In this document: piece after piece, positions 25,011 to 38,400 of the stretch
Numbering within the stretch: position 1 is the stretch's first letter
Layout: each line of letters begins with the position of its first letter
Source of the DNA: Enoplosus armatus
Taxonomy: Eukaryota > Chordata > Actinopteri > Centrarchiformes > Enoplosidae
Length of the DNA stretch: 64,000 nt
Direction of reading: 5' to 3'
NCBI RefSeq assembly: GCF_043641665.1
Contig: NC_092192.1
Span: 2,044,001 to 2,108,000 of the forward strand
Made by a program: the position numbers and the translations under genes
The notes under the pieces: generated by a model
Databases searched by the model: none
Told to the model about the DNA's origin: nothing
What the model saw: the letters and a program-made list of their open reading frames with translations, nothing else

Positions 25011-28000
25011 CCATATTAATCCCTGACCTTAAAGCTTCACTTTAGTCTCTCTGTTCAACCTTTTTTATTTGATTTATCTTAACATTTAAGTACAGAGGCC
25101 CATATAAGCAGTTAACCAAAGACAATACTGCAACAACAAAAGCCGAAATTCAGGCCCAGAAAACCAACAAGTCATAATGAGAAACACAAAGGAGATCAGG
25201 ACTCCTGCACCATTAGCACCTCTGAGCATCAAGAAATAAAACAGAAAGCCGAGTAAATAGGTCACAAATTAAACTATATCCATGCCCCTTCTTTTCATCT
25301 TCTTACTCTCCTTTTCCCTTTCTGTCCTCTCTAATTGTCCAGCCTTTCCTTTTCCTCCCCTCTACCCTCGTTGTCCTCCACACCATCAGCTTGCACTGAT
25401 CTCAGTAATGGAGAGGATGGTCTGTTCCACAGAGCCCTGCGAAGCAATCAGCTGCACTCGTATTGGCCGAGATTGCCATTTAACCTATGATTCGCTGCGT
25501 GACACAACCGCAGCCCATTTCAACTCACCATAGCTTATATATTTATCACACCAAACTGTTCTGATCACTGTGTTCACACCGTACAAGAAACAGTGGCAGA
25601 TCATTTGAAGAGGGCATCGTCACCAAGGACAAGTCACATGTAGAGCAAAGGGAGAGTAGGAAAGCTGCCGACAGCCTTCAGACTGTGCAAGTTTATAATT
25701 TCTGTCATGTCAAAAACCGCCAGTCGTTTCCGTTGTTATCTGAAGGCGGGCGATATGAGGAGGAAGCGTGAAAAGTTATTAACCTTTGATCTCTGTGGCA
25801 GATCTGAAAGGAGAGAGAAAGGATAAGAGGATGTACAAAAGTGGAATAGAAAACAAGAAAGAGAACCAGAGGAAACTCTATTGATTGCTGTGGGGAAATA
25901 AATAAAGAGAGAAAATAGACCGTAGAACAAGTAATATTAAAACAGGAAGTTGAAATATGTAAATATATGACAACATCAGCTTGTCAGTAACGGGTGAGAT
26001 TGCTTTATTGTCAACCATTCTTGACTTTAACATTTGTTTTGTACAAATAAAGCTTTATACGCGATATACATTTCTTAGTTAAATGTAGATTTTTATGAAA
26101 AACTGTTTGTATTAGAAAGAGACAGAAATAAGAGTGAAGGAAAAGGAAAAATAACATGAGACAAAGTTTCACTTGACAGTGTTGGTGAAGAGGAAATGAA
26201 TAAGAATATAACCCTGGGAGAGAAATATTTCATTGCCTGACTCCCTGAGGAGCAACCTGGGAGAAAGAGGGAGGATGAGAGAGGAGGGAGGCCTTTGTAA
26301 GGAGTAATGGAGGAGTTGTTTTTTTTTTTACTTCCCATCCACAGACACTCAATACCTCTGAGTTATTTTCAGTGTTGGAGAAACTTGTTCCTCTTCATCC
26401 AGTGTGTCTTTGTAGGCGTGCAGAGTCAGGAACTTCAACCTATCGAGCCTCTGGATGTGGTTATATTATACGTCAGCAAAGCAAGATTTCAATGTAGATT
26501 CCTGATCTAAGAGACTCTCAGTGTTGCACGGTCCCGTCCCACTCCGACAGGATTCTGGGCTCCAGAAAGTCACCCTTAAAATACATAATTGTGCTTTTTT
26601 TTTTGGCAATACAAATTCTATTGACATTAATAGAGTTTGCAGCAAAAATTTTAATTTAAATCTGTGTGACCAAGCGGGCATCTGGATCACGTTGCTCACT
26701 CCTTCAAGTATTTCCAAAGATTACCTGTGAGACCTTCATGGCCCCAGACTGACACCATAGTTGATAAGGAGGGTCGGGCAGAGTCCAACTTCTCTGATGT
26801 TGGAACCACCACCACACTCCACCATCCACTTCCACTCAAAGCCAGAATTGGAGAGTTTTATGTCCATCAGATTCAGAGCTTTTTTTAAGCTCTGAAGCCT
26901 TTCAGTATTCTCACCACGTCCTCCATGGGATCAATTTTTACTCTCTCGTTTTACAAAGCACAAGATTAAAGTCTCATCCATGTTCACTTAATGTCCAGAT
27001 ACAACAGTTTTAAATTGTTTCGGTTGTTTTTGTTTGCCCTCTGGTGACATCGGTTAGCGGGAATACTAACAGACTGTGTCAGTACTGTTGATGTAGGAAA
27101 CACCACAGACACAAAAACAGACAGAAATACGTTCATACAGTGATTGATGAGTCTGATATGTTTGGAGCCGAGAAGGCGAGATCCTTAAAAAAACCCGACT
27201 GTTGCAAATTAATCCAATTTAACTGAGCACTTGTCTTAAATTGTCTTATGAAACATGAACATCAAACAACTACAATGATGAGGCATTAGATTATATGTAT
27301 TTAATTAATCACCACATTACAGACACTGTAAGTAATTAATATGTGTTAAGACTTAACCCTCTGTGGGCAGAGAGCAGCGGGTCATGTAAAGGAAATTGAA
27401 GTTTTAATTTGGAAACTTTGTTCACTCTAATCCTTGGAGGTTTTTTTGTCTTTGTCATGTTCATCAGCTTTCAGCTGCCATTTCTTTCCTCCTGTGCTTT
27501 GTACCACCCAGGCAGCACATCCATAAGAATAAACCACAAATATATATCACTGAATATTGTGAATATAAGTGTGAAATAACCTCATTAAACTGAAATGATT
27601 AAAACTGATGAGGATTACCTGAATTTATGGTGAATACTCCCAGAACCCCACCAACTCCAAAAACAAACTGTGACTCAACTCTTTGACTTTCCAATAACAG
27701 TCATGTCATACAGAGGCTCTGACATGGGGGTCTCTCGACCGGTAGACCTGTTCAGTAACCAATCCATGTCACCAACAAACATGAAGTAACAGACAACTGT
27801 ACCGAGATGCCTCCACTGATCATTTCTTATTTCAACTTTCTAGCTCGTGACTGAGAATCCCTGTTGCAATAAATAAACCAAACAGAACAGCAGAATACTC
27901 CAAATGAAGATATGACACGTATATAGTACATATACATACTTAGTGACGATGGATGCCATGTATGTTTGTGTGCTTGCTTATAAACAGACGTTTTAAAGGC

Positions 28001-28559
28001 TGCTCCTCCTGAATACAGTGAAAACCTTCCCTGTGGAGAAAATATCACGTATTTTATCCACAACCGCCGTGGTGACAGAAAGACAGGAAGTCTACAGAGA
28101 CCTCCTCTGCAGGCCTGAATCTACTGAAGCGTTTTGACACCTTTGCTGCTTCCTGTAAAGATCGGCTCGTGGCTCTGACTGCTTTTGTCAAGATGTGAAG
28201 AGGAGTGGGCTGATTTTTAATCCTCATGCAGAAATTTGTAGGCAGCCACAGTATGCAGGTGGGCTGTAGTGTTCAAATGCCAGATCCACTCAATTTACTC
28301 CATTCATGTTGGTGGTCCTTGACGTGTGTGTGTGGGGGGGCTTGTATGTCTTTATGAGGTCCAATTTGACTTTTTTGGATGTTATGTCCCCATCTAGGCC
28401 GGTAGGAGCGCAACGTAAAAGTTGAAATGTCATTCCCTCCCCTGGTCTGGAAACCAAAGTCTGAACACTGAATTGGAATTAAAGTGAAATAATTCTGACT
28501 AACCCGCATGAAACAAGCAAAAAGACATTTCCTAAACCTCACTCCCTGGGTTAAAGCCA

Positions 28560-29540
28560 AACAGGAGAAACCAGCGCATAAGTAAATGGCAACTCAGCAG
28601 CTGGTGCCAGGTGTACCAGCCCCACCCTAGAGCCTTTGGACAGCAGCTCAGGATGTGCTCCAACTTCCCTCTGCCTGGGTATTGCAGGCAGTCTGGAGAC
28701 TCCACTTTGCCCCAGCTGAAGATGTTTGATGGGGTAGGCAGGACGTCATACACTGCTCAGCCCAGGAACTTGATGCGCTGCGGATCTTCTTGCTAAATAT
28801 CGGTCCATGTGACTTTCTGGACCATGGCCTGTTCCCAACTTGTCAAAGCCCCCTGCTGTCTCAAGCCAACCACTCTTCTGGACCTCTCATCCTCCACCGT
28901 TGTCCTCACTTCCTACTGGAACAGCCTGCGCCTCTCCTTCCCCTTTGCCTTATCTTAGTAGGGAGTAGAGAACGTTCCCAGACTAGCTCTTCACTGGGTG
29001 ACTCTCTGGCCCAAGTCACCTTAAACTCCTCTTCCAGGGACTTCAGGGGTAACTGGAGCTTGGTGTTGTTCCCGTAGAAGGTGATGCTGCTGAGGCTCCT
29101 GGATAACCCCAGCCACTTCCTGGGGGAACTTCCTCTCCAAACTCTTTATGATGGCGATGGGAACTTCGTAGACAAGCTACGGCCCGAGTATCCTTGACAG
29201 GAGACCATACTTGTAGATCCAGACCTTAAACTTTCCAAGAAGCCCTGAGCGGTCCACCAGTCCCAGCCAGTTCCTGACAGGTTGCCTGAACTGAGCTGCT
29301 GTTGGCAAACAAGCTAAGCTTCTGCTTCGCTTCTGCCCCAGCAGTTGTTTGGTGAAGCCGAAGGTGTTGGCTATGATAAACGCTCCCTGGCTCTTTCCTT
29401 TTGGTGACTTCTATGCCGTATTCAGTTCTGCAGAGGGTCATTAATGTCTTCCTCAGGATGGTTCGCATCTCAGCCAAGGAGGGACTGTACTGCTTCTTGA
29501 GGGACTAGTTCCTGGATCTCGTGGATCTCTGCAGCTTGCT
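28560..29540 (-). mobile_element. Degenerate R2-type LINE relic (reverse transcriptase C-terminal part)
   Basis: Read on the minus strand, pieces in shifting frames match a reverse transcriptase family common in fish. These are SSVQATCQEL (about 29263-29292), then KFKVWIYKYGLLSRI (29182-29226), VYEVPIAIIKSLERKFP (29123-29173), then YDVLPTPSNIFSWGKVESP and GKLEHILSCCPKALG (28620-28753). The EHILSCCP segment is the C-terminal zinc knuckle that precedes the restriction-like endonuclease in R2, NeSL and related LINEs. Frameshifts and stops separate the pieces, the usual second knuckle cysteine is replaced (CLQY), and no endonuclease core is seen downstream. The copy is therefore inactive. It lies antisense in the sgcd intron. 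The family is inferred from memory and the ends are approximate. Confidence 0.72.
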
Positions 29541-30169
29541 TTGGGTCTCTTCCTTGCGGTTTGGGCTGCCAACCCTCCCCGCCCTGGTTGCCATCTTTCC
29601 GAGCTGTCCACTGTCTCTCGGTTGTCACCACATTATTCTTGGTTGTCAGCTAGCCTTCTCCTGGTCACCACTGGTTTCACGAGCAAGGTGATTAATTGAA
29701 GACATCTCTCCTGAACACATCAGTGATGGAACAGATGAAATTAAAAAATATTGTTGTAAATGTGCCAGAGTTAACCAAAGGACTATTTTTCATCTGGACA
29801 GATTTTAGATAGAAGTTCCTAATTTATTTTGTTATTGTTGAAAGGGATGAAAATAAAAGTAAATGTTTTGCACAGTGTCAGGATGACAGATTGCTAAAAC
29901 AGTCTAATAAACAGGCTGCATCAGAATCGTGACTTTTGTTTACAAGACCTTGTTAGATTCTAATTAGGCTGTTAGGCACAAATCAAATTTAAAAAAAGGG
30001 GACAAAGTCAACTGCGGATCATAACAAAGAAAACAAACTGAGGGTGTATTCACAGCTTAAACTTCTTTCTTATCTTGTTTCTTATCTTTTGTTTTTTAGA
30101 ATTTGCTGTATAAATAATGTTTGCGGGAGTAAGAGAGCAAATTCTATGAGCTGTTCTGTCTGTTCCCAG

Positions 30170-30293
30170 GCTGGAGTCTCCCACTCGCTCCCTACTGATG
30201 GAGGCTCCTAAAGGCATCCAGATCCTGGCTGAGGCCGGAGACATCCAGGCCATCTGCAGGAACGAGCTGCGACTGGAGTCCAAAGACGGAGAG
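30170..30293 (+). CDS. sgcd: Delta-sarcoglycan, penultimate coding exon (124 nt)
   Basis: The first base g completes the Arg codon begun in the previous exon. Then 41 codons read [31 protein letters not shown] and [24 protein letters not shown] is the sarcoglycan family hallmark of the gamma/delta/zeta group. [12 protein letters not shown] is the delta form, whereas zeta has a more divergent ELHLQS-EGE. The acceptor is tgttcccag (to 30169) and the donor gtgtgt starts at 30294. It ends in phase 0, at a Glu codon. The length of 124 nt agrees with the mammalian exon as I recall it. The single Cys in CRNE belongs to the extracellular region. There is no frameshift or in-frame stop, so the gene appears intact here. 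Confidence 0.93.
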
Positions 30294-30372
30294 GTGTGTC
30301 AACCAACAGCACAAAGGAACTTTTTGTCTGTTTGAAGGATAAATGCTGCACCAAATCATCAATGACATTAAA

Positions 30373-30410
30373 TTACATTTATTTAGCTGACGCATTATCC
30401 AAAGCGACTT
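30373..30410 (+). repeat. Teleost repeat motif (ttagctgacgc...ccaaagcgact)
   Basis: The words atttagctgacgcattatcc and aaagcgactt match a short motif found very widely in fish genomes (tttagctgacgcttttatcc then aaagcgactta). Only this core is recognisable and I do not assign it to a family. Confidence 0.6.
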
Positions 30411-33400
30411 TTTGGGAGCACTCACATCCAAGTAAAGTGGTTTAGATAATCTGGATAAACTGCTGGCTTGCTTACAGCCTGACTGATTGTGTTTCTTGCA
30501 GTATTGGACCTTGTTGTAGTGATGTCCAGAATAAATAGAATTAGCCTTGAAAGAGAAGGTTTCAAAACTGCCAGAAAAATATAATCAGTCAGAATCTCTA
30601 AATGATAAAAAATTAAGTGAAACAAGAACTCAAGGTATCTGTAGTTACATCTCGTCAACAATTATGTGAAGATAGATGTGACTTTTTTTGAAATTGTGCT
30701 TATCTTATTTTGTAACAAACTCCAAAATTTTGTTCACTCCAAAATAAAAGTCACTTATCCTTTAAAAAATGTGACACTTAGTCTGTCACTGAAGCTCATC
30801 ACTAATGGGCTTTTTTCGGGGAAGACGTTTTGAGATGTAGTAAAAGCGCAGGTGTAAAATGATAAAGTTAATGATGGCTTTATTCCATTTAGCTGCTTCA
30901 GTTTCAGGCTCTTGTTATTGTACATGCTGGCTCGCTGCCACACTGCCATGACTTCATGACGACATCACCTGTGCTTTTACTGCTGTGACAAGTCAAAATG
31001 TCTGCTGTGTAAAAGCTCTGTCTTGCCACAGCCATTTATAAATAATGGGTAGTTAACATCACTGGTTTTAAAATTAAAATATAGCCTACATTGTTTTCAA
31101 AGCCTTGGTGGTGATGCACAGTGAAGCAAAAACACCTTGATTTGTGCAGAAGATTTACTTTCAGAAGGATTATCTTTGTTCGAGGCACTCCTGTTACTTC
31201 AGACGGACTTTCTGCACAAAGAGAAACCCTCCCACTCTACTGGCAGGTTGAGAAAATAACTTTTCTTGTCCTCCGGCCATACTGGCTGATGGGGCTCCAT
31301 CTCAATTCAATATTTCTCCCGTCTAAACTTATTTTTAGCAAACAAGAATCCAAACAATAGTTAGCTCCCTCGGCCAACATGGACCAGCGTTTAGCTTATT
31401 GGCTGGTGGCAATTTCCCACATACTGGCCGTCCACCAGTTCTGTTAGAGTTAATCTGTTAGAGTCTCACAGAAAAGCAGGGAAATTGAGAACAGATTGTT
31501 ATTCTCTTTGAGTCTTTCACATGCTTTCTCTTTTCCATCCTTTCCAGTTTCCTGTCCATTTCTTTCCTCCTCCTCCTTCCTCTGTCCTCTTTCCGTCTTT
31601 GCTTATTTACCATCCTTTTTTTCCCCTGTTCACTCATTCACTCCTCATCCTCATACTGCTTCTTTCCTTCTTTCATCCTTTCCTCCCTGCTCCTATATTC
31701 CTCCAACCATCCCCTGATTCGTTACGCACATCATTCCTCGCATTCATCACGGTCGGCTGCGCTGATAAAAGGATTTCCCACCTTAGGTTGCACCAGTCAT
31801 GTCATGTCAGATCTGTTAAAATCAGCGAAGGAGGATTAGTGAGAAGAAAGTGTTTAAAAGTTTCCCACAAAAACAGTTTCATACATTAAGACAGGCTGCC
31901 GATATGAGATGGATGAGGAGAGAGAGACTGTTTCAGGGAAGTGCCCTTGGATTCAGTTTGGCCCAGTTAAGAGTGACCACAGGAGCATTCGGAAGCCCCT
32001 CCCACAACACATCTTGCAGTTTTCATGGATGTGGGGTCGAAGATGAGGCTGTGGAAGTCATGATGGTCATTTCATATAATTAGACTCACATTCTCACACT
32101 CCATTAGTGTTGCAAATGTCCATTTGTCAAACCTTTGTCTTATACGCACCTCTCCTCAGGACCCCCTTGGCACCACCACCGCAATTACAGAGCGGCTTTG
32201 GCCATTAGACACCCACAAACCACACAGGCAGACACGGAAATAGACTCACACACTTGTGTGGACAGTGATACACTGTGGATTCCTGAAGCCACTCACAGTC
32301 ACATAACTGACACTCCATTACCCATGCACGGCCTCCTAAAGAGTAACGTCACCCAGGCTAATAATCTGGCTTGCTCTGCCAGCTAGTGGTGACCACATCC
32401 TGGCAAAGACTTTGTCAGTATTCAGTTTAACGCTAGCAATTATATTCCTTTGGAGAAAAACACCAAGAGAAAGCGTAAAACCTCGTTCTCTTCCGAGTTA
32501 AACAAAGAAGATTTAGAATTTTTTCGCAGGACGCTTTCGGGTTACATCATGGACAGCTGTCATGTCATTGGTTGTGCACTGAAAGGTCATCAATTAACGA
32601 GGTAAAGAATGAAACAGAATTTCTAGTGCAGCAGTGAGGCATAAAATCCCAGTGATTTTTGTTGTTGTTTTACCCTTTGCAGCACCAACATTGTAGTTTA
32701 CAGTCAACCATCAAAAGCATTTTCTGAGCTTCTTGAAGCAGCAGCAACTTGCTTAATCTACATGTACTTTTGTCCTTCGCTAACGCACAATCACACTCTC
32801 AGCTTTACACACACATGAAGATCATCCAGCCACAGGGTTCTCGTAGTGTTTCACACCGCTTGCCCCTCGTGGTGAACGATTTGTACAATAGCAGCTGTCT
32901 GAGGAAGTCAGCCGAGACTGCTTTAAAAGTGTTCCGGGTCATTTGATTGCGATGCCTCCCAGAGGCGCCTGGTGATGGCTCCTTTACCTTTCTATGGCTG
33001 GAGAGCTTCTCCTTCCCTCGGCCAGTGAAACACCAGCCCTGCACAAGCCCCAGGAGGCCGGGAGGGAGGAGGGGACAAGGGGAGGAGAGGGCAGAGAGAT
33101 GGAATTCATGCAGCAGTGGTTTGTGTCCGTGCAGAGGGAGAAAGGCAGTTTGTTCCAATCGATGTTGGGTTGAAGGGAGTAAAATGAGTGGATGACTGGC
33201 TGTGTGCAGATAGGTGTGTTTGTAGCGGCGAGGCAGAAGGAATTTTGCTCTCTTTTTATTCCTCAGGAGACCAGAGGAAAGACCCGGGAGTCAGCTGAGA
33301 GTTAACTTTTTTGTTCTTTGTTGTTTTGCTCAGTTTTTAGCCGGACAGGATTTTTAGTTTTAACCTGCTCTGCCACTTTGTCAACAAAAGATTTCATGTA

Positions 33401-34189
33401 TCAATATCATTTCTGTCACTCGGAGCTATTTCGGTCAGCACATAACAAATCACCTGGCCGAAAGAGGCGTGGCTAATCACAAAAAGGTGTATAACTTCTC
33501 ACCGTATTGAAGTAACACTGTCAGACTTTGTGCAGAAATCAACAGATTAACAAATAGGACAATGATTGGCCTTATTGTTGATGACAGAGCATCACCATGA
33601 CATTATCAAACACGTGGGGGCGCTGCAGAGCTCATTTCAGGTTACACATAACTGTGTGGACAGGGGTAGACAAGCCATGTGATGATCCAACAGCAGGTAA
33701 AACATTAGGAATTGAATTGAATTACAGAATCTTTGGTCACTTCTCAAGCACGCTCATGAAAATGTTGAGAAATGTAGAGAAAGTTGGACTTATCCAACAA
33801 AATCTGTTCCTGAATCAACTTGGAATGAGAAATTAGCCATGCAGTTGCAGTATTGTGCTTTATTTTGAACCTTTCTAACTTTTTTAATCCTATACTGTTT
33901 GTAAGTGTTCTGGATGAAATTCAGGAGGCGTCATTTGTTGATTGGCCAGTCCTCTGCCCTCACTATGTGTGTTTGTGCACAGCTATGCAACAAGCAAGAC
34001 TTCTGATAAAGGCCGGAGGCAGCAGATTGCCTTTGTAGAGCTCTTGAGGAAATGGAGAAGGCGTAATTTCCTGATTGGCCTGGAACATATCTGACCGCAC
34101 GCAGCTGCTTTCTGCTGTGTGAGTGTCCTAACAGAAATCTCTTAGTGAAAACTATGTTTGTGCAATATATTCTGGCTTTGAGAGACCTT

Positions 34190-34280
34190 TCACCTGTATC
34201 TGTCTCCTTCTTCAGGGATTCAAACTGATGACCTTTAGGTGACAATTGCTTCACTATCCTGTAGGCTACCAGATGCATTC
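34190..34280 (-). mobile_element. tRNA-derived SINE fragment
   Basis: On the minus strand, from about 34278 downwards, the text reads gtagcctacaggatagtga, then about 25 nt later catcagtttgaatccctga. These resemble the RNA polymerase III A box (TAGCCTA-NGG) and B box (GTTTGAATCC) of a tRNA-derived SINE head at normal spacing. Both boxes carry mismatches, there is no foldable intact tRNA, and the tail is not identified. It is therefore an old fragment, not a tRNA gene. Confidence 0.5.
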
Positions 34281-35215
34281 TGGGTGATTTTTTTTACCAT
34301 GGATATGACTCTGCCATGTATTAGTGTTTACATTGTGACACATGACCTTTACCATTCACTTCACTCACATTTCTATTGTCACTGTGCACTGAATGTCTAA
34401 ACAGCTGCATGTATGGAGGGAGGAAATTGAAAATACACAAGATCTGACGTCAGAGAAATTGGATAGATGCTGCTGTTGAGTGTGACTTTCAATATCTAGA
34501 CCACTTAACATTCTACGCAACCGACAATGTGGAGTGCCGAGGTGTTAAGAGCCACAGACACTATTTGTGCAAGTCCAATCCTGTGAGGTAGAAGTCCTTG
34601 GAAGAAAAATAAAAGCTAAGCTAAGGAGAGCGGGTGAAGAGATTTGCTTTGAGAGCAATTAGAGTGAGAAGAGATGAGAAGAGACACATGATTCAGGCGA
34701 GGTTAGCTGAGGTGAAGATGAAAGTTTTTAGCCTATAAAGGGAGAAGAGGAGCGACTCTAGTGGTCTGAATGAAGAGCGAGGATCATGACTATATGCAGG
34801 TCAAACATGAACAGCATGTGGGGTTGGGATGTGAACAGTTAGACAGGCAGGACATGCAGATGTAGACGTTTGTTGAGGAGCGACATGGGTGATTTTGGGG
34901 AGATTGAAGATGAGTTCAGCTGTAGCTGGTTTTCAGATGTTACGCGTCCTGACCCTCGACATGAAGAGCCCGTCCAGCTGGCCTCAGTCCAGACGCCTTG
35001 ATCTGCAGTTGTATATTGTAACTTACTTGCTCGTCACCAATAGAAACACTGACAACTGACAATGAGGACAGGACTTTAACAACCTCAAACTGGATTTTCC
35101 TCATGTTCAACTTCTTCTTCGCCATCTGTTTCTCCCTCCTCTTTTTGTTTGTCCTCTGCTCATTATGTTTTCCCCCTTTTTCCAATCTCACCACTTTTCT
35201 CTCCCTCCTCTCCAG

Positions 35216-35401
35216 ATCTCTCTGGATGCCCGGAGGATTCGCCTGATGCGGCTGCCTGAAGGGAAGGCCTCCACCAGCTCCTCGTCCTCTGGGACCAGGC
35301 AGACTGTCTACGAGGTTTGCGTTTGCCCCAACGGGAGGCTTTTCCTGTCCCAGGCCGGCACCGGATCCACCTGCCAGATCAGCAACAATGTCTGCCTCTA
35401 G
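35216..35401 (+). CDS. sgcd: Delta-sarcoglycan, last coding exon with stop
   Basis: The exon is 61 codons and TAG (35399-35401), starting in phase 0 after ctctccag. It reads [16 protein letters not shown], then a low-complexity [10 protein letters not shown] insert, then [17 protein letters not shown] and [18 protein letters not shown]. The cysteine pattern CVC...C...C at the extreme C terminus is the conserved disulphide-forming tail of gamma/delta/zeta-sarcoglycans. [15 protein letters not shown] and a protein ending in CL match delta. Zeta, as I recall it, ends CLWS and has SPAGVGSTCQ. The serine run sits exactly where mammalian delta has a short Gly-Ser-Tyr loop and is more like zeta. A divergent paralogue therefore cannot be excluded, though delta fits best across all three exons. 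Confidence 0.92.
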   Translation: MSLDARRIRLMRLPEGKASTSSSSSGTRQTVYEVCVCPNGRLFLSQAGTGSTCQISNNVCL

Positions 35402-38400
35402 GACTGATGCACACACGTACATATAAATACACAGATATCCTGAAAGAAAGACAGTACACATATCGCCTGCCTCTAGGACTGATTCACAGCAAACACAGAA
35501 ACTACATACAGAGACTGTCAGAGCTGATGGAAATATAAACAATCATAGATACTGTACCTATACAGACACGCTGATGTACCCACTTTACAATCACACTCAA
35601 CACTCAGACTGATATTTAGGCTCAACCGAAAATTTTGAACTGACAGCTGATATTTTGTGCCAATATTTCAATGCTAAAAAAATATTTTCTCCCTTAATTT
35701 TATACGTTTCAGAGTGGAAAAGCCTCTGAAAACAGCATTTAGAGCATCATGGGACATTAAAATGTAATACACATCTCTGTCTTTATACATACAGTACAGC
35801 AGGAGTTAAACTGAATTACATGAATAAAGGAAAAAAGAAAGATGTGTTGCATTGCAGGTTTTAACAATTTTTAATACAACTGAGGTCAGAGAGGAACCGT
35901 CATCTCCATCATATTGGGAATATAGGACACTGACTGGACAGTATTGGTAATATATCACTCTGACCCTAACAGTCATCATGACACTGCTATTTATTGATAG
36001 CGTACACACATACAGACGCACACACTAGCTCACAGACATTCACACATACACATATTTTAACACGGCGCACACACAAACAGTCTGTGCTCGTAGGAGCCTC
36101 CTGGTAGAAACTCTCCAGAGATTTACCAGAAGGGACACTGATCTGTTCCCTTTCTCCCTCAAGAGCATTTCAGTACCAGAATCACTAGGGTGATCACCCA
36201 CGGCAACAGCCCCCCCCCCCCACCACCACCACCCCCCCTCACCTCCTCACCTGTTCTTCTTTATCCTTCATCTCCTCTTTTTTCTTCTCCAATGCAGCTG
36301 AGATAATGAAAGGATTTCTACTTTATTTTAAAGCCCCATACGCATGCTATAAGCACTTAATCACGACTACCATGGCTTTATATGAACTGTATCAGGATAT
36401 AAGATGATATAATGAACAGGAGGACTTGGCATGGATGTATTATAAGAACTGGATACCGGACTCCAAAATGGCACCCATTCACTTCAATGAAGATTGCTCG
36501 GCCAGCACACAAAAATAAAGTTTTCTAGCGTTCGCATCACTCACGTTTAAAGAGCTTTTCTAACACATTCATGGATTGAAAGTCATTACACAGAGTAATA
36601 ACTGACTGAGGTGTCCTGTTAAAAGTTTTACAGACTGGTGGCCGATGGGGAAAGTGCTTTCTGGGCCAAAGGGGATTTTATTGGTTACAGTACCACGGGT
36701 GGCCACTGGGGCAAATTGGCAGTGAGGCTGACTTGCAGCACCGAGTCCAGCTCTCTTAATACATCCATGACATATAATGAACAGCCTTTTCAGTCAAAAC
36801 ACATACCAGATCCAGATGTGCATGAGCTACATATGTGTATATGCGTGAAGTGCTGTTAGTGTGCCTTTATGACATCAAACACATTTGGGTTTGTGAAAAA
36901 CACTTGAAGTTGTTTATCAGCCGACAACTAATCAGGACATTTGATCTTTGTTACAATCTGTCCAAAGTGCGTCAGGCCATGTTCACGTCCCATCACATTC
37001 AAGAAACTGAGAAAAAGTAGTGTTAACAACAACGAGCTGATGTTTGAACACGTTAAGCACCTGATTCCTCCATGTTGCCACGGAGATGTCGCCCATGTCT
37101 TACGCTTCCTGTGATATGATGTGAACATGGCACAAGTGCTGCGACACAAACCTCCACCACTGCTCTGTGAGACGGTCTTTCTGTTTTCTTGATTAGATTT
37201 TTTTTTCTCATTTGATGTAATCCTTTGATTTGAAACTGAATGGAAAGCTGTTTTAATTGTCAGTGTTTCGCCTGCTTAAATTCCGTCCATGTCTCTTCCT
37301 GCCAAAACAGCGTCACCCTCCTGCTGCCCTGACAATGAGGAAAATGATCAAAACAACTCAACATCCTGTTATAACTCATAACTTTTTAATTACACAAAAC
37401 AGAACATATGTCATAAATGTCCAACGTGAGCTGCTCGAACCTCAGCGGTGGTCGCCCTACTTGTTTCTTGCACTGGGACATTTTTAAAAAAAGGACTAAA
37501 AAACAAACTAATGCGAGCCACTCTGTTGAAAGAGGGGAACTGTGCCTGTGCCTTATGTCGATGCACTTGTGGCAAGAAGAAGCACATCACACAGACTTTC
37601 TTTGGCATCAACGAGTAACATGATCTCTGATTTCAGTTCAGTTTCATCCCACCCACAAATCTCTCCCCCTCCCTGTGTGTGAATGCAAAGACCTTCAGCC
37701 ACATCTGACTGTCGCTCTCCCTGCTGTCGACACCTGACTCTGCAAAAGGATCGGCCGTTTTTCTTCTTCTGTTTACCGCTTTAGCTTCCCTCGTTAGGGA
37801 TGACGCTCTTTGTTTTTCATGATCAAATATTCAGTGTGAAGACGTGTATGTGTCTCCGTTAGTGTCTGAAGAGACAAACATGCGATCCTGTGGAGTTTAA
37901 CACAGATTACGGCACAGATGGGTCTGATTTCCACTGCTTATAACTACTTCAGCAAAAATATCTAGTTTCTCCAACATGTTACCACACGAGATCTTTATGA
38001 CTTGTTCAAATCTGGTGACTTGAGGTATTAAAAGCATCTTTGTAGTTTGGCAAGTCCTCTCCTTTCTTTTCCTGTTTTTTTACGTCTTCAGGCACCAGAT
38101 TCTGACCTTTTAAGATGTAATAAGTTGGTGTGTAAATACCTAAAGATCTTGCATAGTAACACCCAGAAGAAACTAGACCTTTTGGCCTGTAGTGGCTTGT
38201 GATAACTCCTGAACACACTCATAACGCGCAGAATTTATTTATATCCTATGTTGTTGAAGTGTCACATCTTTTTCAAGAGTCAGGTGTACCAACCGTCTTG
38301 CTGTCTCTCAGCTTCTCTGTCGCTGTATATTAAAGGACTTTCAGAAATATTTCTCAACAAAATTGAACCTATCTGATGTATTTGTTTTTTGAATACATGT

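Larger units (their letters stand above)
20421..30169 (+). other. sgcd: sgcd intron between the 73-nt and 124-nt exons
   Basis: A 9.7-kb intron starting gtgagt and ending tgttcccag. It contains a probable teleost interspersed repeat (21660-22110), a long TG run with a nearby 17-nt G run (22317-22486), a pyrimidine-rich segment (24790-25010) and an antisense R2-type LINE relic (28560-29540). No further exon is recognised. Confidence 0.85.
30294..35215 (+). other. sgcd: sgcd last intron
   Basis: A 4.9-kb intron with donor gtgtgt and acceptor ctctccag, preceded by a long polypyrimidine stretch at about 35120-35213. It holds a teleost repeat motif near its start (30373-30410), a pyrimidine-rich tract at 31496-31720 and a tRNA-derived SINE piece at 34190-34280. 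No other exon is recognised. Confidence 0.87.
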
